NCBI RefSeq assembly: GCF_003987225.1
Contig: NZ_PIPX01000001.1
Span: forward strand, 868,001-932,000
Direction of reading: 5' to 3'
DNA length: 64,000 bases
DNA from: Pseudidiomarina homiensis
Lineage (GTDB): Bacteria > Pseudomonadota > Gammaproteobacteria > Enterobacterales > Alteromonadaceae
Shown: piece by piece, positions 58,010 through 64,000 of the stretch
Numbering within the stretch: position 1 is the stretch's first letter
Layout of the letters: every line of letters begins with the position of its first letter
Notes under the pieces: generated by a model
Database searches by the model: none
What the model was told of the DNA's origin: nothing
The model's input: the letters and a program-made list of their open reading frames with translations, nothing else
Translations under genes and position numbers: made by a program

Positions 58010-58402
58010 ATGAGTATCTTGATTTGGTGTTTGCTAATTGCCGGCTTGCTACCCATCGCGGCCAAAGCGCCAGTAGTGTATTTTCAGAACCGCGATAATG
58101 GTTACGACAACCGCCACCCACGAGCCCAACAACAACGCTTAACGGGTGCGGGAGCACGGGCTGTAGCCGGTCACTACAATGCCTACGAGGCGTTTCCTTT
58201 GTTCGCTGCGGCAGTACTAGTGGTGATTGCTACCGACCAAGTTACAGAGTTGAATCAATGGCTTGCGGTAGGCTTTATTAGCTTTCGAATCCTTTACCAC
58301 GTGCTCTACCTGGCGAACTGGGACAAACTACGTAGTTTAGTCTGGTTTTTCGCCCTACTCTGCCCAATTATTATGATCGCGCAGACCGCTACGGCGTTGT
58401 AA
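58010..58402 (+). CDS. MAPEG family membrane protein
   Basis: Membrane protein of 130 residues with four predicted helices. The family sequence NRHPRAQQQRLTGAGARAVAGHYNAYEAFPLFAAAVL is clear. MAPEG proteins include glutathione-dependent enzymes and many bacterial members without known role. AAGGAG lies 7 bp upstream of the ATG, and the gene is 17 bp after lipA, so it is probably co-transcribed. Its last 48 bp overlap the end of the convergent metalloprotease gene. Confidence 0.88.
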   Translation: MSILIWCLLIAGLLPIAAKAPVVYFQNRDNGYDNRHPRAQQQRLTGAGARAVAGHYNAYEAFPLFAAAVLVVIATDQVTELNQWLAVGFISFRILYHVLYLANWDKLRSLVWFFALLCPIIMIAQTATAL

Positions 58403-59266
58403 CTTCAGCGCCGTTTCTAAGTAAACCGCTGGCCAATAGTTAACATCGTGGTACTCCATCGCAGTTAAGCGCGCCACTGGCTTCCAACTATAGACACCCG
58501 CAACTCCAGCGCAGGTTTTGCTAGCGAAAAGGCCTACGTCACTATCTTTTGCAGAACCTAAACGCCAATAGCCATCGGCTTGCTGTTGCCCCAATATACG
58601 CCAATCAGACACCGCATCACGCCAAGGTAAGCGGCGCCAAAGTTGTTTTAATTGCGCGCTTGAAAGCTCTTGTTGTTGAGTCGTCACCACATTCAAAGAC
58701 GGATGATTATAACGGCCACTGCAGTAATGTTGCGCAAGGCTTGGCGACATTTCATATTCGTCAGCAAAACCAAGCCAATGAGCCATTTCATGGGCAAAGA
58801 CACTTAATTGTGCGGTGAGTGGTAGCACCATTTGCGTGGTCGACGCGCTCGCAATTTCAGCTTGGGTAAAAACAATATGCCGCTGCGTAACCTCGTGCGG
58901 CAACAGCGGTAAATCACAACGCATGTGTTGGCGTTCGCCAGATGCAGTACATTGCAGGGACGCCGCAGTGGTGTAGTAGCGCGGTTCAAGGCAATCGCTC
59001 AGGCGAGCTAATGGATGACTTTGCCAACGTTGCAGAACCGACTTTGCTATCTCAGCGCCCTGTTGCGGCAGCCATACAGAAATAATCTCATCGCCCGCTT
59101 CACAGGTTGTTGTCTGCGCTGCTTGTGCGAATGGGTTATAACCCATAGCACCATCGACGCTGGTCATTTGTGCCCAACTCAGGCCATTGACCAGCAATGC
59201 GGCCGTTGCTAGCGCTAATTTAGCCTTATTTACGTTGTGCTTGTTGAGTCGCACGCGCTTGACTCG
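58355..59266 (-). CDS. Putative exported zinc metalloprotease (HExxHxxGxxDEY)
   Basis: Protein of about 300 residues with a basic N-terminus and a signal-peptide-like segment (KLALATAALLVNGLSWAQ), so exported. The only clear motif is FAHEMAHWLGFADEYEM (about residues 157-173): an HExxH zinc site followed by GxxDEY, similar to M64-type and related gluzincin or metzincin peptidases. Six cysteines in the mature part could form disulfides. I do not recognise the full-length family. The start could be the ATG at 59287, the ATG at 59266 or a GTG at 59251. All lie inside the end of nlpI, so translation may be coupled to it. The 3' end overlaps the convergent MAPEG gene. Confidence 0.65.
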   Translation of the reverse strand, partial: RVKRVRLNKHNVNKAKLALATAALLVNGLSWAQMTSVDGAMGYNPFAQAAQTTTCEAGDEIISVWLPQQGAEIAKSVLQRWQSHPLARLSDCLEPRYYTTAASLQCTASGERQHMRCDLPLLPHEVTQRHIVFTQAEIASASTTQMVLPLTAQLSVFAHEMAHWLGFADEYEMSPSLAQHYCSGRYNHPSLNVVTTQQQELSSAQLKQLWRRLPWRDAVSDWRILGQQQADGYWRLGSAKDSDVGLFASKTCAGVAGVYSWKPVARLTAMEYHDVNYWPAVYLETALKLQRRSGLRDHNNWAE

Positions 59267-60131
59267 CATCCATTTCAATGGCGGCATAGCGATGCTCTAA
59301 AAATAAGTGCACGTTGGTCGCCAAGGCTAACCGAAAATAGACCGCAGCGGTTTCCCACTTGCCCTGCAACTGCTGTAGTTTGCCCAAATAGAAATAAGCC
59401 TCACACATTCGCTCGGCTAGTGTTTCATCAGCGCCCAATTGCTTCGTTGCATAACTCTGCAAAAACTCTTGCTCGCTCATCCCCCCAACATAGAGGTCGA
59501 CAATCCCCCATGCCCAAGCATCAGAGTTCGTCGCTAAGCGCGCTGCCGCAAGTTGCTGCGTTGCTTGCTCCGCACCGTCAAGCTCAACCGCCGCTAGATA
59601 GCGCCAAAGAGCCCGGTACGGATCGTCTGGGTCGGCGTTATAAAAGCGCTCAAAATCGGCAAGTGCGAGGTCAAAACGACCATCATAATAGCCCGCTACA
59701 CCGCGATTTAGGTGTGCATAAGGATGCTCTGGCTCAAGCTCAAGCGCAGCATCCAAAGCTTCATAAGCATAATCAAACTGACCAACTTGGGTGTAGTGAA
59801 TACCTAGATAATTGTAGGCATCGGCAAGTCGCGGCTGATAATCCAGCGCCCGATTAAAATCGATTCGTGCCAGCGTTGCTAGCCCAAGCGCATCATAAAG
59901 GCTACCGCGGCGATACAGCAACTGCCCCATAGCTTCTGCATCGAGTTCGTCTTCACCACGGGTGATCACTTCCGTCAGCTTAGCCACTTCCAGTTGGAAT
60001 CTACCATCAGCCACTTGGGGGGTCGGTACCACTAGGTTGGCGAGCATACCCTGCTCTTTTTGCGGCGTTACCGTACAAGCGCTAAGCGCTCCTATGGTTA
60101 ATAACACGGCAACGACTTTCGCGTAATTCAT
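59226..60131 (-). CDS. nlpI: Lipoprotein NlpI (TPR)
   Basis: Outer-membrane TPR lipoprotein that in E. coli serves as adaptor for endopeptidase degradation by Prc and affects division. The ATG at 60131, with GGAAG upstream, gives a lipobox LSAC (Cys 19). An in-frame ATG at 60173 is less likely. TPR units are clear (ALGLATLARIDFNRALDYQPRLADAYNYLG and repeats to about 170). The 301 residues match E. coli (294). Location after pnp is as in E. coli. Confidence 0.93.
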   Translation of the reverse strand: MNYAKVVAVLLTIGALSACTVTPQKEQGMLANLVVPTPQVADGRFQLEVAKLTEVITRGEDELDAEAMGQLLYRRGSLYDALGLATLARIDFNRALDYQPRLADAYNYLGIHYTQVGQFDYAYEALDAALELEPEHPYAHLNRGVAGYYDGRFDLALADFERFYNADPDDPYRALWRYLAAVELDGAEQATQQLAAARLATNSDAWAWGIVDLYVGGMSEQEFLQSYATKQLGADETLAERMCEAYFYLGKLQQLQGKWETAAVYFRLALATNVHLFLEHRYAAIEMDASQARATQQAQRK

Positions 60132-60181
60132 ACCACTTCCTTTCTCGCTGGTGTGGCTTCCATCATAGCGCAACTTTCAAC

Positions 60182-60210
60182 AAAAAAGAAAAGGGGCCGA
60201 AGCCCCTTTT
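60182..60210 (-). terminator. Rho-independent terminator of pnp
   Basis: On the minus strand AAAAGGGGC-TTCG-GCCCCTTTT is followed by CTTTTTTG. It is placed 32 bp after the pnp stop and before nlpI, which therefore needs its own promoter or read-through. Confidence 0.9.
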
Positions 60211-60241
60211 CGTAGAGAATTGTAAAGATCCGAAACGCGAC

Positions 60242-62392
60242 TTACTCCGCTTCGTCTTGACCTTTCTCTTCTGCATTGTCTGCTGACTCGGCAGCTTCAG
60301 CTTGCGCTGGTTTCTCTGCTGCGTCTTTCATGCTCAAACGTACGCGGCCTTGACGGTCGATTTCCAGTACTTTCACTGGAACAGTTTGGCCAACAGTCAG
60401 GTACTCGTTTACATCGTTCACGCGCTCTTCAGCGATTTGCGAGATGTGTACCAAGCCATCTTTACCAGGCAAAATAGTCACGAACGCACCGAAATCGACG
60501 ATACGTGCAACTTTACCTTGGTAGATGCGACCGACTTCAACGTCTTCAGTCAACTCTTTAATACGGTCAATCGCCGCTTGCGCTGACGCTTGGTCAGTGG
60601 CAGCAATACGCACAGTACCGTCGTCGTTGATCTCGATGTTGGTGTTGGTGCTTTCCGTCAATTCACGAATCACTGCGCCACCTTTACCGATCACGTCGCG
60701 GATCTTGTCCGGATTGATTTTCATGGTGTGGTAACGCGGAGCGAAATCAGACAGTTCTTCACGAGCGCCAGAGATCGCATCATCCATCACAGTCAAGATG
60801 TGTAAACGTGCAGCTTTCGCTTGCTCAAGTGCCTGCTCCATGATTTCACGAGTGATACCGTCAATCTTGATATCCATCTGTAAAGCAGTCACACCGTCTT
60901 TACTACCGGCTACTTTAAAGTCCATGTCGCCAAGGTGATCTTCGTCACCAAGGATGTCAGAAAGTACGACGAACTTATCGCCTTCTTTCACCAAGCCCAT
61001 AGCGATACCTGCTACAGATGCTTTGATAGGTACGCCAGCGTCCATCAATGCGAGCGAAGTACCACACACAGAAGCCATTGAGCTTGAACCGTTCGATTCA
61101 GTGATTTCAGAAACCACACGGATGGTGTACGGGAATTCGTCCTGTGAAGGCATTACCGCCTGCACACCACGCTTCGCCAAACGGCCGTGGCCGATTTCAC
61201 GACGCTTAGGTGAGCCAACAAAACCGGTTTCACCCACGCAGTATGGAGGGAAGTTGTAGTGCAACATGAAGCGATTGTTGCTTGAACCCACCAAGTCATC
61301 GATCATTTGTGCATCGCGCTCAGTACCTAAGGTTGCGGCAACCAAAGCTTGGGTCTCACCACGTGTAAACACAGCTGAACCGTGTACGCGCGGCAATACG
61401 CCTGTAGCGATATGCAAGCCACGGACCATATCTGGGTCACGGCCATCGATACGCTTCTCACCAGCGATAATACGGCTACGCACCACGTCGCTTTCTAGCG
61501 CATGGAAGATATCGCCGATTTCTTTTGCATCAAGTGTTTCATCTTCAGCGGTTAATTGGGTGACGACTTCATCACGCAACTTGCTGATTTGCTCATAACG
61601 CTCGGCTTTCTCAGTAATACGGTAAGCATCACCGATACCCTGTTCTGCCAACGCTTTGATTTTGTCTTTCAATGCAGTGTTTTCTGCAGGAGCTTGCCAG
61701 TCCCACTTCGGCTTACCAGCTTCAGCGGTAAATTCGTTGATTGCAGTGATCACTGATTGCATTTGCTCGTGGCCATAAACCACTGCGCCTAACATCGCAT
61801 CTTCAGACAGTAACTGTGCTTCAGATTCAACCATCAACACCGCGTTTTCTGTACCAGCAACGACCAAGTCAAGCTTAGATTCAGCTAACTCGTCCAAAGT
61901 TGGGTTCAACACGTATTCATCGTTAAGAACACCAACGCGCGCTGCACCGATTGGGCCAGCGAAAGGAACGCCAGCAATTGAAAGTGCAGCAGATGCACCA
62001 ATCAACGCTACGATGTCAGGGCTTACTTGTGGGTTTACTGAAACGACAGTGGCGATAATTTGAACTTCGTTCTTGAACCCTTCAGGGAACAGCGGACGAA
62101 TTGGGCGGTCGATCAAACGCGACGTTAAGGTCTCGTTTTCAGATGGACGGCCTTCACGCTTGAAGAAACCACCAGGGATTTTACCCGCAGCGTAGGTACG
62201 CTCTTGGTAGTTAACTGTGAGTGGGAAAAAGTCTTGCCCTTCGTTGGCTTCTTTTTTGGCAACCACAGTCACCAAAACAGTTGTATCGTCCATGCTCGCA
62301 AGCACGGCTCCGGTCGCTTGGCGCGCCATCGCACCAGTTTCTAGTGTCACTGTGTGACGACCGTATTGAAATTGCTTAGTTATTGGATTCAC
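60242..62392 (-). CDS. pnp: Polyribonucleotide nucleotidyltransferase (PNPase)
   Basis: Phosphorolytic 3'-5' exoribonuclease and degradosome partner. Domain order: RNase PH 1 (about 10-145), helical linker, RNase PH 2 (about 315-545; [24 protein letters not shown] and [19 protein letters not shown]), KH ([21 protein letters not shown]) and S1 ([33 protein letters not shown]). An acidic tail of about 25 residues ends the 716-residue protein (E. coli 711). The start is GTG at 62392 with AAAGGAAAAAAAC upstream. A long hairpin lies in its leader. Confidence 0.98.
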   Translation of the reverse strand: MNPITKQFQYGRHTVTLETGAMARQATGAVLASMDDTTVLVTVVAKKEANEGQDFFPLTVNYQERTYAAGKIPGGFFKREGRPSENETLTSRLIDRPIRPLFPEGFKNEVQIIATVVSVNPQVSPDIVALIGASAALSIAGVPFAGPIGAARVGVLNDEYVLNPTLDELAESKLDLVVAGTENAVLMVESEAQLLSEDAMLGAVVYGHEQMQSVITAINEFTAEAGKPKWDWQAPAENTALKDKIKALAEQGIGDAYRITEKAERYEQISKLRDEVVTQLTAEDETLDAKEIGDIFHALESDVVRSRIIAGEKRIDGRDPDMVRGLHIATGVLPRVHGSAVFTRGETQALVAATLGTERDAQMIDDLVGSSNNRFMLHYNFPPYCVGETGFVGSPKRREIGHGRLAKRGVQAVMPSQDEFPYTIRVVSEITESNGSSSMASVCGTSLALMDAGVPIKASVAGIAMGLVKEGDKFVVLSDILGDEDHLGDMDFKVAGSKDGVTALQMDIKIDGITREIMEQALEQAKAARLHILTVMDDAISGAREELSDFAPRYHTMKINPDKIRDVIGKGGAVIRELTESTNTNIEINDDGTVRIAATDQASAQAAIDRIKELTEDVEVGRIYQGKVARIVDFGAFVTILPGKDGLVHISQIAEERVNDVNEYLTVGQTVPVKVLEIDRQGRVRLSMKDAAEKPAQAEAAESADNAEEKGQDEAE

Positions 62393-62432
62393 GTTTTTTT
62401 CCTTTCCTACTTTCTTCTTGATTACGTTCTTT

Positions 62433-62501
62433 GCTATTTGCTATTTGCTGTTCGTTATCTGTTTTGATCTATCAAATAGCGAACAGCGAATAGCCAATAG
62501 C
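62433..62501 (-). promoter_or_regulatory. Long stem-loop in the rpsO-pnp spacer (pnp leader)
   Basis: Arms at 62480-62501 and 62433-62454 can pair over 22 positions with only two mismatches; the loop is 25 nt. It begins 41 bp upstream of the pnp GTG and lies between the rpsO terminator and pnp. In E. coli an RNase III-cut stem at the same place mediates PNPase autoregulation, so a similar role is a reasonable inference. The arms are built from CTATTTG/CAAATAG and GAACAGC units like those near 1.3 kb. Confidence 0.65.
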
Positions 62502-62512
62502 GCTTTTATAAG

Positions 62513-62540
62513 TAAAAAGGGGCCTTGCGGCCCCCTTTTT
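62513..62540 (-). terminator. Rho-independent terminator of rpsO
   Basis: On the minus strand AAAAAGGGGGCC-GCAA-GGCCCCTTTTT: a GC-rich stem with a GCAA tetraloop and T-run, 11 bp after the rpsO stop. Some read-through into pnp is expected, as in E. coli. Confidence 0.92.
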
Positions 62541-62550
62541 CGAACATTGC

Positions 62551-62820
62551 TTAGCGACGTAAACCGAGTCGCTCAATCAGAGTCGCATAACGCTGATTGT
62601 CTTTACGCTTCAGGTAGTCCAACAATTTACGACGTTGGCTTACCATGCGCAACAAACCACGACGTGAGTGATGGTCTTTTGCGTGTTCTTTAAAGTGGCC
62701 CTGTAACTCGTTAATGTTATGGGTTAACAAAGCGACTTGAACTTCTGGTGAACCAGTGTCGTTTTCGCCTTGGCCATAATCTTTAACGATTTCAGCTTTT
62801 TGTGCCGCAGTTAGTGACAT
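62551..62820 (-). CDS. rpsO: 30S ribosomal protein S15
   Basis: Primary 16S rRNA-binding protein of the platform. 89 residues, the same as E. coli. [24 protein letters not shown] and [22 protein letters not shown] are conserved. AGGAG precedes the ATG. It has its own promoter and terminator and lies between truB and pnp as in E. coli. Confidence 0.98.
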   Translation of the reverse strand: MSLTAAQKAEIVKDYGQGENDTGSPEVQVALLTHNINELQGHFKEHAKDHHSRRGLLRMVSQRRKLLDYLKRKDNQRYATLIERLGLRR

Positions 62821-62887
62821 AAATTACTCCTAGTAGTTAAAACAGTCAGTGCCAATCACTAATTCAGCACCGACGCGATCGCCGAGC

Positions 62888-62916
62888 ATTATACGTACTC
62901 AGCTAAATTTTAGCAA
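62888..62916 (-). promoter_or_regulatory. Predicted sigma-70 promoter of rpsO
   Basis: On the minus strand TTGCTA (62911-62916) and a consensus TATAAT (62888-62893) are 17 bp apart. The promoter overlaps the last codons and stop of truB and leaves a leader of about 60 nt before the rpsO ATG. Confidence 0.75.
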
Positions 62917-63844
62917 TGCTAAGCACCCGCTTCGGCATAATTTTATTGTCGCGCCAAAAGCCTAAACCTAACAGTTCGTGCTGGTCGGCAGTTTTCACGC
63001 GCAGAATCACATCTTCAGGTTGCGCAGTTGCGTTGACCGCTTGCGCTGGATTCCCCGCTGTGAAGCGCGGTCCATCATTAGGCTCAATAAAAACTTCAGG
63101 GATTTGTTGGATCACCGTATCGCAAGGTAACAGCAAGGCATCCAACGCGGCGAAATCACCGCTTCCGGGGTCACATTGCGCGGCACGAGCAGCGAGTTCT
63201 TCAGGGGTGACCATGGTACCCTCTACCCCTTCAATCCAAGTGCGTCGTAGCGCCTGTACGTGAGCTCCACAGCCTAAATACTGGCCCATATCGTCCACCA
63301 AGGTGCGAATATAAGTGCCCTTTGAACAAGTCACTTCAAGGGTCAACAAGTCACCTGACAGCTCAATTAGACTAATTTTATGAATGGTGATAACGCGCGA
63401 CTTGCGCGGCACATCAATGCCTTGACGCGCATAGTAATACAGTGGTCGCCCCTCATGTTTGAGGGCAGAGAACATCGACGGTGATTGCTCTTGCGCTCCA
63501 GTAAACTGCGCGATAGCCGCTGTCAGCTGTTGCTCAGTAAAGTTTATTGGCCGCTCTTCAACTACCTCGCCTTCAGCGTCACTGGTACTCGTGCGCTGCC
63601 CCAACTTTGCCGTGACCACATAGGTTTTGTCAGCTTCTAAGGCAAAATGAGAGAGTTTAGTCGCTTCACCAAAGCACAGTGGCAAAACGCCGGTTGCCAA
63701 TGGGTCCAGCGCCCCAGTATGGCCACCTTTACGGGCATCAAAAAAACGCCGCACCTGTTGTAGTGCGGCGTTTGAGGTAAGTTCCAGAGGCTTATCTAAG
63801 ACAATCACGCCGCTAATTTCGCGACCCGATTTACGTCGTCCCAT
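62903..63844 (-). CDS. truB: tRNA pseudouridine-55 synthase TruB
   Basis: Makes the universal pseudouridine at position 55 of tRNAs. The catalytic aspartate lies in GGHTGALDPLATGVLPL. VLDKPLELTSN and the C-terminal PUA-like domain are present. The 313 residues match E. coli (314). The ATG shares one base with the rbfA stop (TAATG). Confidence 0.97.
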   Translation of the reverse strand: MGRRKSGREISGVIVLDKPLELTSNAALQQVRRFFDARKGGHTGALDPLATGVLPLCFGEATKLSHFALEADKTYVVTAKLGQRTSTSDAEGEVVEERPINFTEQQLTAAIAQFTGAQEQSPSMFSALKHEGRPLYYYARQGIDVPRKSRVITIHKISLIELSGDLLTLEVTCSKGTYIRTLVDDMGQYLGCGAHVQALRRTWIEGVEGTMVTPEELAARAAQCDPGSGDFAALDALLLPCDTVIQQIPEVFIEPNDGPRFTAGNPAQAVNATAQPEDVILRVKTADQHELLGLGFWRDNKIMPKRVLSIAKI

Positions 63845-64000
63845 TAGTCGTCTCCGTGCTCATCCTTAGAGTGCGTGCGTTCTTCGTCACGACGGATCGC
63901 GTCATCAACCAAACGTGACATACGAATACCTTCGTTCAACGACGGATCATGTACAAAACGCAATTCTGGCGTTATCCGCGCACGTACACGCTTACCCAAC
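63844..64000 (-). CDS. rbfA: Ribosome-binding factor A (3' part only)
   Basis: Only the last 51 codons are inside the window. The translation includes RARITPELRFVHDPSLNEG and IRMSRLVDDAIRRDEERTH, the conserved C-terminal part of RbfA, a 30S maturation factor needed in the cold. The stop TAA is at 63844-63846, overlapping the truB start by 1 bp, the rbfA-truB-rpsO-pnp order of E. coli. The reading frame runs off the window at 63999. Confidence 0.95.
   Translation of the reverse strand, partial: LGKRVRARITPELRFVHDPSLNEGIRMSRLVDDAIRRDEERTHSKDEHGDD

Overview
The window is a 64 kb stretch of chromosome from a gammaproteobacterium. The gene set and order (hemA-prfA-prmC-sirB2-sirB1-kdsA; lolB-ispE-prs-rplY-pth-ychF; ubiF next to a Met/Leu/Gln tRNA cluster and miaB-ybeZ-ybeY-ybeX-lnt; leuS-lptE-holA-nadD-rsfS-rlmH-mrdA-mrdB-rlpA-dacA-ybeD-lipB-lipA; nlpI-pnp-rpsO-truB-rbfA) follow the E. 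coli/Shewanella pattern. The extras, namely a RibBX-type riboflavin protein, a PsrA-like regulator beside fadE, and a DUF3034/cupredoxin/GGDEF-EAL cluster, fit marine Alteromonadales. Idiomarina or Pseudidiomarina is my best guess for the genus, but that is an inference. I see no prophage, insertion sequence, CRISPR array or plasmid gene.

Layout. 1-3.4 kb (minus strand mostly): end of a possible PriC-like gene, tryptophan 2,3-dioxygenase, 4.5S RNA, a crotonase and a FabH-like ketoacyl synthase. 3.5-7.5 kb (plus): rlmG, a periplasmic cyclophilin, an AmpG-type permease and panE. 7.4-11.5 kb (minus): glyA-nrdR-ribD-ribBX. 11.6-13.3 kb: ettA. 13.3-16.3 kb (minus): a psrA-like regulator and fadE. 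16.4-23.6 kb (minus): hemA-prfA-prmC-response regulator-sirB2-sirB1-DUF819-kdsA. 23.7-28.6 kb (plus): lolB-ispE-prs-rplY-pth-ychF. 28.6-33.7 kb (minus): a tightly packed five-gene operon of cupredoxin-like protein, GGDEF/EAL protein, DUF3034 barrel, exported truncated haemoglobin and mercaptopyruvate sulfurtransferase. 33.8-36.5 kb (plus): fumC, a short-chain dehydrogenase and five tRNAs. 36.6-58.4 kb: ubiF (minus), then an almost unbroken plus-strand run from an EamA permease and miaB through ribosome maturation, lipoprotein, leucyl-tRNA, LPS transport, NAD, cell elongation and lipoate genes. 58.4-64 kb (minus): a putative exported metalloprotease, nlpI, pnp, rpsO, truB and the end of rbfA.

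Most of the window is core housekeeping: translation (prfA, prmC, pth, ettA, leuS, rlmG, rlmH, miaB, rpsO, truB, rbfA, rsfS, tRNAs), envelope growth (mrdA, mrdB, dacA, rlpA, lnt, lptE, lolB, kdsA, nlpI) and cofactors (riboflavin, haem, lipoate, NAD, ubiquinone). The points most worth a second look are the five-gene operon at 28.6-33.7 kb, a PsrA-type operator in front of psrA-fadE, a long hairpin in the pnp leader built from a repeat that seems related to one beside the 4.5S RNA gene, the RibA-dead RibBX, a zinc-cysteine-free LeuRS, and a tRNA-Leu with a U-U mismatch in its acceptor stem.
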